From positions 62,001-126,000 of the forward strand of contig JAUIRK010000710.1 in the NCBI GenBank assembly GCA_030549495.1: a DNA stretch of 64,000 nucleotides, read 5' to 3'. The translations under genes were made by a program, and so were the position numbers. This DNA comes from Nectonema munidae. Lineage: Eukaryota; Nematomorpha; Nectonematoida; Nectonematidae. Position 1 is the stretch's first letter; every line of letters starts with the position of its first letter. Positions 49,371 to 61,889 of the stretch are shown here, in pieces. The notes below the pieces were generated by a model that was not told the DNA's origin, searched no databases, and was given only the letters and a program-made list of their open reading frames with translations.

Positions 49371-51290
49371 ATAATAAATAAAGAAAAAATGTTAAATAGT
49401 AATAAGCTTGGCAACTATGAACCAGTTATCAGTATCCTCTTGTAAATATTGATGATCTTCATACTCTTTTTTTTAAGATGATGTCTACCTAAAGATTCAA
49501 TATTTCAACGATGATATATTATTTTAAAACTTTATTTTTTCTCCATAAAGTAATCTTAGTATTTTATGCTTGAATATACTATCTCTTTATTCAAAATATA
49601 CAATATGGTTTTTTTGTGGAAGTTGAATTTTTTGAAAGAGATATTTGTAGGATTTTAACTACAATGCTTTCATCTTTAATTTAAACAAAATGTTCACCTA
49701 TTTATGCATAGTGCTTTCTACTTATAACCATTTTGATATAAATGACATTTTCGCTCACAATTTGATGTCAAAATCCTTCTGAAATAACGTTTCTTGATTT
49801 TTGAGTTCTTTATTTTGATGTTTTAAAAGATATTAGTATAAAATAATTTTTTTGTTAAATCCTAGGTTTCAATTAAATATCGATATTTTAAAGCTTTTAC
49901 CTTATACAATAATGTTTTCTACCACCAAACATTAATTCCATCTCTTTTATTAAATTTTCCAGATCAAAAAGGTTTCACGTCATTTATAAATATTTTTATG
50001 CTTAAATGAGTAAAAATTTTCCAAAAAGTACGATAAGAATAACTTGACAACGTTGTAAAAACGAAATGTTCCCAAAATAAGTTTGACACTCGATTCAAAT
50101 TGATTTTATACACGGTATTTTTTGCTTCGTTTGTATTATAGTGTTATTTAGTTATTTAATAAAAACTTTGAGATGTCTGTAGTGGAAGGAACTTCTGAAC
50201 AAATGAAACTTCATATCATATACCTCTCTATTGTTCTGTGAATATGATCTTATAAAATTTCATGATTTTTATACACTAAAAATTTGTAAATTTATTTTTA
50301 AGTTACTTTCAAATTGGCTATATTCACTTATTGATAACTTTTGACTTTTTCTATTGATCACAACGACTATTTTTTGAGAGAGAAAATTTAGAGAAAGAAA
50401 AGAACTTCTAATGGGCATACGCACAAATTTTTTTATACGTTTTTCCATGTGTATATGTGTAATGTGTATGTATGCTTCCCTCTTATTTTATTTGTATAAT
50501 ACACATATGTTTTTAGAGATAACCGCTAAGGGCGCTAAATTAGATAAAGCGATGACGGAAGCCTTACTATGCATTCTACAAAAATAAAAATTTAAGTGCC
50601 AAACAAAAGAGATATACTGAAAATTGGAAACAAGTTTCATAAAAAGACATTTTTGTTTATTTTAAATAGTAACTCTGTTACTGCATATTACGGCAAATTA
50701 ATTTCTTAAAATGGTTCTTATTTCACGATTATTATTCGTCTTAACTCCAAATTGAAACTAAAAGAACATGACTTAGAATTTTGTTACCCACATCAATGTT
50801 CAATCCATGACACTTTATTAAATGAAAGTGAAACAGATTCGTAGATTATCAAAAATTAAATTGTAAAATGAATAATGTTTCTTTAAATTTTTTCAAACAT
50901 TATTTTTTTTAATAAAAATTAATTTAGTTTTGGAATTAAAGATGAAATTTTAAACCAACAAAAATTTGCATCTTTTAAAACCTAATTGACTCACAAGCTG
51001 AGCCAATAAATCAATCAAACCAAAAAAGAAAACAAGTTCTTTATCCGCTTAAAGCCTAGCTTTTCAAAACTGCTCCCCTCCTTATTTAGTTATTAATTCG
51101 AGATGTGTATACATGGTGTAACTTAAACGTATATAATATTTTTTTGCATCAATATAATTTTTCATTTTGATTTCCTTCTATCATGGAATAACTTCAATTT
51201 TTTAAATCTTCAATTGTAGAGAATTATATTTGAACCAAGTTTATTATTTTCATTCATATGTTAGTTCCATTTTTTTTTGTAAAATTTTAT
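49370..51290. other. AT-rich stretch without a recognisable gene
   Basis: Nothing is recognised. It lies beyond the 3' end of the minus-strand gene that ends at 51,315. A short ATG reading at 50,173 (MSVVEGTSEQMKLHI) has no support. Confidence 0.4.
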
Positions 51291-51307
51291 CTTTAATAAA
51301 AAACGAA

Positions 51308-51313
51308 TTTATT
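51308..51313 (-). terminator. poly(A) signal of the split gene
   Basis: AATAAA on the minus strand lies two bases after the stop codon; an ATTAAA follows about 15 bases later. Confidence 0.5.
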
Positions 51314-51314
51314 T

Positions 51315-51721
51315 TCAACTTAAATATTTTGTGAAGTCTTTAACATAGGTAGATATAAATTCGCTCTCTATTTCAGACTGCCCATTTGAAGTTGAACTTT
51401 TATCATTGATCTGTTTAGATTGGGGATCTTTGGATTTGTTAAAAACTTGCATGTTTGTTGTTTCAAATGTCGTGATGTCTTGGTCGTAGTTCAAATTGAT
51501 AGAACTGAAAAAGGCTTTTTTTGGCTGAGTCCCTTCTTTAACACCATCACTTCTCTTGGTAACAGAATCGAAAAGGATTGAAGCGTCTTTTTTGATGTCA
51601 TTGCAACTAGCTACTTTCTTTATGGAAGAAATTTTGTTTCTGTTCATAATGTATAGTTTCGGAATTTGATATCCAATATTTCTGAAAGTAAGAGAACTCT
51701 TCCCTTTTGTTTTTCTTTCGT
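51315..51721 (-). CDS. last exon of an unrecognised Ser/Lys-rich protein
   Basis: On the minus strand a strong acceptor TTTTTTATTTCATTCAG ends at 51,722. The exon then reads DERKTKGKSSLTFRNIGYQI-type sequence (after joining one base of the previous exon), MNRNKISSIKKVASCNDIKK, and ends KDFTKYLS with TGA at 51,315. The two bases before the first full codon fit the phase left by the exon at 54,887-55,357. An AATAAA overlaps the region just after the stop (51,308-51,313). The exon is polar, rich in Ser, Lys, Asp and Gln and probably disordered. I do not recognise a family. A hAT MITE lies only 64 bases upstream of the acceptor, inside the intron. Confidence 0.65.
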
Positions 51722-51785
51722 CTGAATGAAATAAAAAATACCAAGAATGAATACATATGGTGACAGATAAATTACAAGCGAGTAC

Positions 51786-52155
51786 TAGGGGCGCACATCC
51801 GAGGGGCGACCCCCCCCCCCCCCCCCCCCCCCCAATGTATTTTCAGGGGGGGGGGGCATTTTTACTGGGACGTTTTTTTCTACATTTTAATTCGGGAAAT
51901 TTTTTCTGCGCACGATATTCGATATGCAAATTTAATTAAAATATTTTCGCTTGAAGTATAGTATTTAAATTCACCAATTTTGTAAAAAAAAATATAAAGT
52001 GTCTTATAAATTTAAGACTTTAGGTATGCGATGAATACACTCTATTTTAAAGGATTGCTTGAATATTTGGTCTCACGTGGGATTTCCAGACCACTAATTT
52101 TGGAAATTGCAACAAAAAAATTTCGCCCCCAATATTTTGAGGATGTGCGACCCTG
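51786..52155. mobile_element. hAT MITE with C24 and G11 runs, 370 bp
   Basis: The ends TAGGGGCGCACATCC (left) and CAGGGTCGCACATCC (right, reverse complement) are bounded by a perfect 8-bp duplication GCGAGTAC (51,778-51,785 and 52,156-52,163). Near the left end a run of 24 C (51,810-51,833) is followed 12 bases later by 11 G (51,846-51,856), able to pair as a hairpin. It lies in the last intron of the minus-strand gene. Confidence 0.85.
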
Positions 52156-52169
52156 GCGAGTACTTATAC

Positions 52170-54880
52170 TTCAAAAGATTGTGAATCAAAACGCCCGAAA
52201 AACAAAAGCTCTAAACCGAAACGCGTGAAAAGCATCTTGATTAAAAACAAATAATTCAAAATTTAAACTTAACATTTTTATTTTTCATTTCATTTTTCGA
52301 TAAAAATTGTCAATTTTTCATTAATTTTTCAATGAATCTTTGAACTTTTTTTTTTTTAACTATTTTGTTTTTATCAAGACAGAAACACTACTTCACATTT
52401 AATTATTTTGTCTTTTAAATTCATAGAGTTTCAGGGATTTTTTTAAAAAAAATATTTTTCTGAATGCAAATTTTCAAAGTTCTAGGTTCATGTTCCTATT
52501 GACTTAAAACTCTAGAAATTCCAAAATCTATTCGAACAAATTTTATTCTCCCTGAATATTTTAGTTTCATTCTAAAAGATTTGATCATATTTATGGATGA
52601 TTTTTGGTATGTGAGCAATTTTTTAAGTACTCTTAACTGTCCCATTGTTTCCGAAAGATTTCAGTTAATTGACTCTTTCAAATGACCTTTTCTAGTCAAA
52701 ATGCCCAAGAAGCGAAACGACGGCACACCAAAATAGCCTAAAACACCGAACTAAAATATTCAGCAAATAAGATAAAAAAAATAAAACGTTTCATAGTAAA
52801 AGAGCGGTTCTTTTGAGCCTAATATCATTTAGATTGATTGAGGATATTAAAAGTTGGTATAAGTGGATTTGATAAGTTTTTATAACTAGCCGAGAACTTA
52901 CAAGTTATAAGACTTATGGACTTTATTCTTTGGAACTAAGAGCTCTATAGACAACATGGATGCCCAATATTACATTGATAAATTGGTCAGATCTTGTCTT
53001 CATGATTTTCTAAAAACTTCTAAAATGTTTTGAAATCAAGTATTCAAGTTGATTCGAGTTGAAATCGAGAAATTCCAAAAAAGTTTCAGAGTTTCAGTAT
53101 TAAAATTTTGAAACGTTGTTTCTGAATTCAATGCCTGAGCGAATTTTAGGAATAATATAGAACCTTAATGCAATTAAAAATTGGATTCTTAGATATCCAT
53201 AAAAAAAAAAGGAGTATCTAATATTCAGAAGGCTTCGAAACTCATAGGAAAGCTTTCAGGTAGCTTAGTGAAGTTTCCAATAAAATTCAGAAAAAAAATA
53301 AAATAAAAAAAGTTGAAAACTTCATTAAAAATTATTGGAAAATTTGATTTTTTTGTTTTTTCGGGGTATTATTTATTTGGACTTTTTGAGTTCAGGCATT
53401 TTGGTTTCGGGCGTTTTGGTTTATAGGTTTTATGACCCGACCCCTTTTCAAACTATGAGAAAAGAAAGCTTGTAGTACGAAAGCCAGACATCTAGACAAC
53501 AAGTTCATTATTTACTGAGAACTATGTTAATCCCATGTTAAAAAATGTCGTTCAGAGTATTGGGGCACAAACGATGTTCAAAAATTTTGTTAACTATTTA
53601 TAGAATAAAAGATGAAAAATATATCTTTGAAGTTAAGTTATTTAAGAAATTTAAAAAAAACCTCAAAGGTATATTTTTTATCTTTAGTTCATAAATATAG
53701 TAGAGTTGACAAAAATTTTGAATCATATCTCTAAAACCTTACCCTTAAAAGTGTGTTCGTCCTTCAATTGGCATGGCGAACGTTTTTTAACATTCGATTT
53801 CAAATCAAATGGGATAATGTATAAGCAACAAAGGGTGTATGAAGTAGAAATATGTTTAATATAATTTAAGTTTACACAGCTGAAAAAAGTTATGTGTGAG
53901 TGTGAACTGTGAGTGAGTGTGTGTTCTATTATTATTGATTATAATAGTAAATGATGCTTATAAAATTTGCTTATAAAGTATTGATCACAAATCAATATTC
54001 TTCTATCCGAAACTGAACGTCCCGCAATTTTTACGTAGCTATACCCGAACGCGCTTGCCCGCACCGCGCAGTACTTCAGACTACATGCCAACACACTTTC
54101 AACATTAGTTGGAGACTTGTAACATTTGAAACAAAAGTTGATGTCACATGATTATTATAAATAAGGGGGTTCATCTGTGTTAAAAAATGTGCTTAAAAGG
54201 AGGTGTCGCAAAATTAGAAATGGGTGCGTAGTTGGAATCGAAAATGTTTGGGGTTGAAGGCGGAGTTCAAAAAGTAGATGGAGCCCTGTTCAGAAAGTAT
54301 ATATGCGACTTCACAACCCTGCATAACCACCACTCTGCATCTTCCTTCCATTTTCAGAAAAAAGTATAGGAGGTTTCCAACTCGGACAGACTTCCTCATC
54401 CAGGAAGTTTTGTTTCGCAGAAGACAGAGATATAATTTTAAAAGAGGTAAAACTCCAGACACACACAAGCAGTGCAATTGAATAAAAGAGTTTTGATATT
54501 CAATGCAAAATGTGGAAATATATGTCTATTCGAAAAGTATCAATAAAATAATTTTAATTTCAAATTTATATTTGACCATGAAAAAAGCAGAAAGCTCAAG
54601 TAATTTGATATAAAACTGACGAATCAGGAAATGGTCTGCGTGCTCTAAATATAATGGTGGAATCAAATGGATTAAGCGTTTTTTGAATGGACTTTATAAA
54701 GCTTGATGTTTTTTATAACAAATATTCAAACATGGGTTGTAATATTTTATTTGAATATTTTAAAAATCTTTTTTTAAAAATCTTTCTATATATTTGTCAT
54801 CGTTTGTTTTTGCGTTTTTTACCAGAATAATTTTATTTGTTATTAATTTATTCATAAAATATTTCAAGAAATCAGGAAAA
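52170..54880. other. intron of the minus-strand gene
   Basis: Between the donor at 54,886 and the acceptor at 51,722 on the minus strand. Mostly AT-rich. A G+C-richer patch at 54,000-54,120 and an open frame at 54,214-54,477 (-) have no motif and no matching splice phase that I can show; an additional exon here cannot be excluded. Confidence 0.45.
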
Positions 54881-54886
54881 ACTTAC

Positions 54887-55357
54887 CCATATTGTTAGAA
54901 TTTTTTTCACATAAAATTTCAGGGAAAATTTTTTTACTTTGGAAGATTTTGGAAAATTTGTTTGGCCTGTAGCTGAGACTTTCAACACTACTAAAAGATA
55001 ATTTTGGTTGTTTCTTCAATGAGGAGGAGTCAAAGGTTTCTTTTATTTCTTCCTTCTGATTTCCTACTTTAACTTTGGAGGCAATGATTGGAGGATTTAT
55101 ACAAGATTTAAGATTCACGAATTCATTTGTCTCGTCAAAGATAAAATTTGTAGAAGGAGTTTCTATCGCTTCTTGTGAAGATTCTTTTATCGCTTCGAGA
55201 ACCTGATTAGACATCCAAGAATTTTTGATTTTTCTGAAAGTTTTTGAAGAACTTTCTCTCTCTTTCATCATCCCGTTTTTAAACTTCTCCTTCTTCTGGT
55301 ATCTTGCCATTCTTTCCATTATTTTTTCTTCAAAATTTGCAGAAAAGCTAGAATCTT
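54887..55357 (-). CDS. internal exon of the unrecognised Ser/Lys-rich protein
   Basis: A strong acceptor (TTTTATTTTATAACTGCAG, ending at 55,358) and a consensus donor (ATATGG then GTAAGT at 54,886-54,881) bound a 471-base exon. It is open throughout and starts and ends in phase 1. It reads EDSSFSANFEEKIMERMARY, a Lys-rich stretch, RKIKNSWMSNQVLEAIKESS, and LSFSSVESLSYRPNKFSKIF, ending NSNNMG. It has charged helical segments at first, then Ser-rich, probably disordered sequence. No domain was recognised. Good splice sites on both sides make this the best-supported exon of the gene. Confidence 0.72.
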
Positions 55358-55859
55358 CTGCAGTTATAAAATAAAAAAATATTGTAATTGTCAATTAAAA
55401 AAGTTTCAACAAATTAATCGTGTATGCGCACAAATCGAAACCAAAAGAAATGTTTTTTCTTGATATCCTTGAGTTTAGTATTAACTCTATTAGTGTTAGG
55501 GTTAGAGTTATAGGATACGCTAACCCCAACTTTAACCCTATTAGTGCTGGGGGGGGGGGGCGTAAAACGCCTCTCTCTTCAAAAAAATTTAATTATACAA
55601 AATTGGCTGAATCATATCTTCTTCAAATTTCGTGACTTTTCCTAAAATCGCTAGCTGCTACCATTTTTATGGTAGTTGAATGACCTAAAACTTAGGGTCT
55701 ATATTATATACTACTTTAAAAATTTATAATTATATACAATTTTGAACGCATAACACTTTATATATTTAATTTTTTCAATAACTATAACTACTTTTTTAGA
55801 AAATGTCAATCAAAATTTTGATTGATCGGAAATATATCTAATAAAATATTCTTTCAAAT

Positions 55860-56610
55860 TTTACACCCAATATATGTTTTTATACTAAATCAGTTGTGCT
55901 AGCTTCATTTCTAGACTCATTTTTTTACATTTAGGATGTGAAAATACCTATAAGTGTTCATCATATTTGCGGTTTACTTCTAAAAATTGTCTCCAAAAAC
56001 ATTCATTCTAATTTTACATGAAATATACGTTTTTATACTAAATCAACCACGCTATTACATTTCTGAGCTCAGTTTTTGCTTTTAGGGTTTGAAAATATCT
56101 GCAAGCGTCAAAAAAATATATGTGGTTTAAGTTTGAAAACTGTTTTCAATTATATCTCTTATTTTATATGAAATATATATTTTATACCAAATCAATCATT
56201 CTTGTTTAATTTATGGTCTGAAAATGTCAATCAACTGTTCGATTTACGTCTAATTTCTACAGAAATATTTTTGAATAAAATATCTGTTTTTATTCCAATG
56301 GAAGATGCTGGTTTCATTTTTGGACTCAGGTTTGGCATTTATGGTTATAAAATGTCTGAAAGCTTCAATCAGATTTGCGGCTTACTTCTAGATACTGTCT
56401 TCAAAAATATTTTCAAAAAAATAAAATATCTCTTTCAAATAAAATATCTGTTTTTATACCAAATCGACTATGCTTATTTTATTTTTGTACTCCATTTTGC
56501 CTAATACGATTAAAAAATATCTGGAAGTGGCAATTGAATTAGTAATGTATTCCTGAAAATCAGTTCTGTAAAAAAATTTCAAAAAATCGTAGCATATTAG
56601 GTAAAAATAT
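55860..56610. repeat. tandem satellite, about 150-bp unit, 5 copies
   Basis: Units share ATGAAATATATGTTTTTATA-like starts, CCAAATC or CTAAATC, a TTCATTTCTGGACTCA-like block, a GTTTGAAAATATCTG-like block and CAGATTTGCGGTTTACTTC. They begin near 55,866, 56,018, 56,164, 56,279 and 56,440. They have diverged strongly and the third is shortened. Confidence 0.7.
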
Positions 56611-57659
56611 ACTTTTTTTTTGTATATTTTGGCTTATAATACTCGCTTCAAACATCTTGAGTATGAAATATTTATTTTAAAAAACAAAACGTATTATAAA
56701 ATCTTTTGAAGATTAGTATTAAAGAAGGAAGCAACTTGAAAACTAATTGAAAAGAGAACATGTGATCAAAAGAAATAATTAAAAAAAATATGTAACTTGA
56801 CGAAATGGAAGATCTACAATGTTATGATGAACTAGGGAGTGATGTAATGATCTAATATTGGGTGCTTCAAAAAAGATTTTGACCGTGAAAAAGAAGTTCC
56901 TCTTTTACAAAAGAAAAATCATTAAATCTATAGAATCTAGGATTACAATTATTATTTAACTATAGTATCTTATAAGATAATAAAATCTTATAATCTTAAG
57001 ATAATAAAATCTCTATAAATCTTATAAGATGGGTAGAAAATCTGAAAATTTAGAATAGGTCAGATTTATCAAAAATGGCACAGATGCCAATATGTGAGAA
57101 TTTAGTCACTATCAAGATATTTTTTAATTTAAATTGAATTTGTCCATCTTTTTCCTTTTGCGTGAAAGAGAGAATCTTTAGATGAAAAAGGTGAACAACC
57201 CTTTTGCAATTGAACAATGAACATCACGAATGATTCATCAGAAAAAATCTTTTAAACTGAGATTGGTTGACAAATATTCAGGCCTGATAATAAAATACAC
57301 GATACTGATAAAAAAAAGTCTAAGATCATCAAGAAGATTCTTTAATCAGAATGCTTTGAGAGAGGAAAAAATCGGTTCAAAATAAATCCTTAAAAAGGTT
57401 TTTTCAAACACACATTTGAAGAAAATAAATTTCTAATGAAAAAGAGCTACCAAGAATGAATAGCAAAATTACATACGGCAAAGTATACAAGAAATGACGT
57501 AGAGACTACCAGTGGATATCGAATTTGCAGCCAAAAAGATGGAGGTTCTATCGAGATACCATATTTACTGACAAATGAAATTTTTTGAGTGAATTAAACA
57601 CCTAAAGTTGGTTTATTAAATAAATTAAGAAAATGATTACCAGAGAAATTCTGCAAGTA

Positions 57660-58215
57660 GAAGGTATTTTTATGTTTATATATTTGACATTGATTTACAG
57701 GTTTAATCGATTTTTTGACAGGTTTTATCGATTTCATAAAAAATGAACATCACCATTAAATTCTACATACCTGAAAATGGGTATATATGTGTATAAAAAA
57801 CTTCTTATAAGAATAAAAATTTGAATTTTGACAAGGGTTGTCATATTTAAATTATTATTGACAGACTGATTTTCATAAAAAATGAATATCAACACAGAAT
57901 TCAGCATGCATGAAAATGGGTGTATATGTGTAAAAAACTTTATTGTAATTATTTAGATAAAAAGTTTCTTTTTTGAGATGAGCTGTCACATGTAAATTAA
58001 TTTTTTGATAGATTTGATTGATTTGGATAAAAAATGAATATCGCCATTGAATTAAGTATGCTTGAAAATTGGTATATATGGGTAAAAAAACTTTATATAA
58101 TTAGATAAAAATTCTTTTTTGAGATGGGCTGTCAAATATAAATCAATTTTTTGACCGGTTTGATTGATTTTGATAAAAAATGGATATACCACTGAATTCA
58201 GCATAGTTGAAATAT
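57660..58215. repeat. tandem satellite, about 145-bp unit, 4 copies
   Basis: Units begin ATAAAAAATGAATATC and include GAATTCAGCATGC, GAAAATGGGTATATATG, AAAAAACTTTATA, GAGATGGGCTGTCA and TTGACAGGTTTGATTGATTT. They start near 57,737, 57,875, 58,028 and 58,170. It is unrelated to the array at 55.9-56.6 kb. Confidence 0.75.
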
Positions 58216-58399
58216 ATATGTAACATTAAAAATATTTATAAAAACTTATTAATATCTGAGAAAAATAGGGGGGGGGGCACTTTACGCCTCTCCCAGCACT
58301 TGAGCGGACAAATTTAGTCCAACACTAATAGGGTTAACGTCGCCCCACTAACTTAAAAAGTTATTGTACAAAATTGGTTAAACCGTAGATCATGAGAAG

Positions 58400-59580
58400 A
58401 ATTTGTTCTAACTCAAAGCGTTGTTCATGTGATTTAAGAAAAGATAGGAGAATCTGGAATGTAGTGAATTGAGTGTAAAATTATAGTGGACATGAAAGTT
58501 ATCAATTAATTTTTGCTTTCATTTCATCATATATGAATGTGGTTTTGTTCTCTTGGTGAGCTAGAAAATAAACAAGGTAATTCAAATTGATTGCAGCTAT
58601 CCACAGTTCTGGATCGATTGGGAGCTCAAAGTGCACGTGAAATTTTCGATTATATTGGTTGACTTTGGTGTGCTCGTTGGGCAAAAATTATATTATATAT
58701 TAAATTTTATAAATTATAAAAAAGTTCAGCCCTCCCTCATTCTTAAAAATATTTTGGGGATGTGTGCCTCTGATATATTTGTGTATGATAAAACTTTAAC
58801 TAAGAAACAAAAAATGTTCACACCCGAAAGATTCTGGGCAGCGGACGAATACTGGCGTATGGTCATTTTTAGTACTATGCTGCTAGATTGACGTACACTT
58901 GTAATGTTCATCAAGGTCAAACTCAAACTTAAGTTCATCGAGAATCAAAGCTAGATTATATTTATTCTATTTAAGCCTCCTACTTAAATTGGAAAAGGAG
59001 TTTGCAATCGTAGTTTTTATCATTTCTTTATGCACTTTTTTATAGTTTGGGCTCGATCAATATGTCCCCCTCCCCCTGTAACAGTTGTGCCTTCCCCCTC
59101 CCCCAAGGAGTCTGGCGACCGGACTGCTTGAATCTATACCTAAACAACTACCTCTAAACCACCTGCCGATAAGGAGTATTTTCTATTCTTCTGAATTAAC
59201 CCTGTCAATCTTCGTTACTCAACTTACCCAACGATTTCCCATGGTTCCTTTTAAGGGAACCTGGTTTTACCTGGTTTGGCCGACCAGGATAAATAATGAA
59301 CATAAAATATAGAAATATTCTAAAACGTATACAGGGATAGAGTAGATAATTTTTTCGACACGAAGTTCTAAAGAAAGGAAGAAAAGTTTTTCAAGCAGTT
59401 TTGAATATAATAACATATGTTAGAAATAAAAAAGCATATATGTGGTATAGCGAGACTACTATTCATATAATTTACGAATTTTCTTGTAACAAAAGTGTAG
59501 CACAATGTAAAACTCAAAGTGCTACACAGCGAATTCTACAGTTATACCTTTTGCATGTGATGTATTTAAGAAAAGTGGTT
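58400..59580. other. intron of the minus-strand gene, C-rich patch
   Basis: A C-rich patch at 59,066-59,105 and small palindromes (GGTTCC...GGGAACC near 59,236; CCTGGT...ACCAGG at 59,260-59,289) stand out, suggesting another short repeat. Open frames at 58,502-58,938 have no motif. Confidence 0.35.
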
Positions 59581-59584
59581 CTAC

Positions 59585-60276
59585 CATTTTTTTCTTCGCG
59601 TATCTGATTCATGAAATTGCCAACGGAATTTGTCCTTGTTCGGTTCTTTTGTTGCAAAGGGAGCAGATTTGTTCCTTCACTGAATTTTCTTTTAAACTTC
59701 AATTGTTCTTCGCTCTTTCCATTGAGTTGAAAAGAGGATTCAAAGCTTGAAGTGTTTCGCCTGCTCTTAAGTCTACCAGGCTTTGAAATGGCTTCCACGG
59801 AATCGCCAAAACTAAAGCTTTGGAACTTAAAAGCATTCTGCCTTTTCAACCTCTTTTCCCTCACAACTTCGGGAGGTGTAGGAATGCTAAAAGTATGTTC
59901 CTGCACTTCTCTTGCGTACTTTGGTGAAATGCTTTCTCGCTCTTCCAATTCAAAGAGAACTTTCACTTTCGTTGAAGAAGAGATAGCGTTTATTCTGCGC
60001 GCTTCTCGTCTCTCTTCTTCAACAGCTCTCTCCTTTTCTGTGTTGAGTACCACGATATCTATAAGAGTGGCAATCAATCCCTTGATTGACGTTTGAGGAT
60101 CTGAAGGAGGCGTTTCCGCTACATCTCCTCCTTTCATTCCACGCAAAAGCACTTCTTTTCCTTCAATGCAGACTCTTTCTCTTCTTTGGGTGTCTTCAGC
60201 TCTGATTTCATCTGTGGGCGTATTTCTCTCACGTTTATTCTCCAGCTCGGAATCTTCTGGACTAGTATTGTACCAG
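59585..60276 (-). CDS. upstream exon of the unrecognised Ser/Lys-rich protein
   Basis: The minus strand is open from above 60,276 to 59,514 with balanced, higher G+C codon use unlike its flanks. It reads SWYNTSPEDSELENKRERNT, an Arg/Glu-rich helix (VLNTEKERAVEEERREARR), and then basic Ser-rich sites such as LKSRRNTSSF, KRKFSEGTNL and RTRTNSVGNF, which look like basophilic kinase targets. No ATG opens it, so it is probably internal; an acceptor-like tract ends at 60,277. A donor AAATG then GTAGAA at 59,584 leaves phase 1, which fits the exon at 55,357. A donor AAAAG/GTATAA 28 bases later would leave phase 2 and does not fit. No family is recognised. Confidence 0.6.
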
Positions 60277-60780
60277 CTCAAGTTGTGAGGACAGAATTCT
60301 TTTAACTTAAATATAAATGTTCATCGAATTATCACATTAAAAGCAAAATGCACCATAAGATGATAATGCAGATATAGTTGGTTAAATGCGCAGTAAGTTT
60401 AGAGTAAGTAATTAATGTTATACGGCTTCCCTTATTTCATAGTAGTGTTTACCCTTTTTTCAGTAGATACTGGCAATTATGTGCCCTTGGATTTTTATTA
60501 GAAGAGACTTTGTCCTAGAAACCGCCATTTAATGTATACCGAGCAGTTTTGAGTTGTAAAAATAGAGTTTGGCATTAAAGCAGCAGTTTAGTGAACGCGG
60601 TAACTTTGCCTCATCGAGGAAATTGAAAAAAAGAATTGAAATTTGTGCGCAATATCTTTGAATAAATGGACCCAAGACGTTTTCTACCCAAATTAGACGA
60701 AGTTTTGTGCCCAAAATATTTTCTTAATCTTGGTACGCAACTGAGAAAATGTGTGTGAAGTGTTTTGAAGTCGTTTAAAC

Positions 60781-61888
60781 CCGGGATGCCCAACCTTTTT
60801 GGTTAGGGGGCCAAAATGGCTTTTATTCTATTTTTATGAATGGACCTTCAAAAAGTATAATATGATAAACTAATTTTATTTTGTTTTAAAAAATTAAAAA
60901 AAAAACTAAACTACTAAAAACATATTTAGGATTAACATTATTATCAACCAATAAAATCAAACTTATAGTTTATTTAAAAAGCAGATTTATATTTAAAATC
61001 ATACGAATGTCAGATGCTGTTCACTTTTATCTGAATCGACACCTCGACTGTGACACTTAGCAGGTTTTAATGTAGTTTTCATTTCAAAAATGAATTTATT
61101 TCAAGGATGTATTAATTTGTAGTTTTTAACAACTTTTATGAAGTTTTTTAAATTTGCAAACCTTGGTTAAATTCAAAACAGCATAAATAGCAAAAGATAT
61201 ACGAATACTTTATTATAATGTGTGTAAAACACAATGTAACATTTTCAGTCAAACTTTTGTAACTGTTTACGCTTTGATATTTGATCGAAATCTTGCATAT
61301 GTGTGAATTTTGCAGACGTAAGATGTTGGATGAATGTGGATCAGTAAATCTATTTCTTTTTGCATTTTAATAAAAAAATAATCAATTTAATGAAAATAAT
61401 TTAATTATATAATTTAATATTTGCAAAAGATAGCTCACAAGAATAAGTGATATCTGAGACACATCTTTTTTGCCAAATTGCAAATATTTGGAGAGTGTTG
61501 GAATGATTCAACTTTTTTGAAATTCTATAACAAGCTAGGATACCAAAATAACTCCAACTTTTGGAATAGTAAAGTACAAAAACAGTGTTCTTTTGTTTTG
61601 AAACATTTTGTTCTATATATTTTATAATATATAAATGATTCAGTTTAAAATATAAAAAAGTTATTGAGGAAAAAGGAAGGAGATTTAATTATGTTACATA
61701 TAATTGAAATTTTATGACCGTTTAGTTAGTAGCACATAAAGATAATTTGCTACTAATTTTGGTTCAAGATATTTTAATAAAAATATAGCAAAATAAATTT
61801 CAACATTGCTTAGAATTGTGAATGAAGAAGTGGATCATACTAAGAATTAAATTGGGCCACACTACGGCTTGCAAGTTGTACATCCCTC
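60781..61888. mobile_element. hAT relic, about 1.1 kb
   Basis: The left end CCGGGATGCCCAACCTTTTT then GGGGGCCAAAATGG and the right end (reverse complement) AGGGATGTACAACTTGCAAG then GTGTGGCCCAA are a matching hAT pair. The flanks GTTTAAAC and CTTTAAGC match at six of eight positions if one terminal base was lost. No transposase remains that I can read. It lies just upstream of the exon at 60,276. Confidence 0.55.
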
Positions 61889-61889
61889 T

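Larger units (their letters stand above)
55476..58350. mobile_element. composite element with inverted G-run ends and two satellites
   Basis: The left end carries AACCCTATTAGTGCTGGG, a 12-G run and GGCGTAAAACGCC at 55,530-55,572, with a second CTATTAGTGTTAGGG word at 55,486. The right end, reverse complemented, carries AACCCTATTAGTGTTGG and AGTGCTGGGAGAGGCGTAAA at 58,345-58,280, next to a 10-G run. Between them are two unrelated tandem arrays. TACAAAATTGG words occur after both ends in the same orientation, so direct copies exist too. There are no coding motifs and I cannot see a duplication. It lies within an intron of the minus-strand gene. Confidence 0.5.

Noticed and set aside
55486-55560. 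Telomere-like TTAGGG words
   Set aside because: Only one or two isolated GTTAGGGTTAG words within the element end; not an array.
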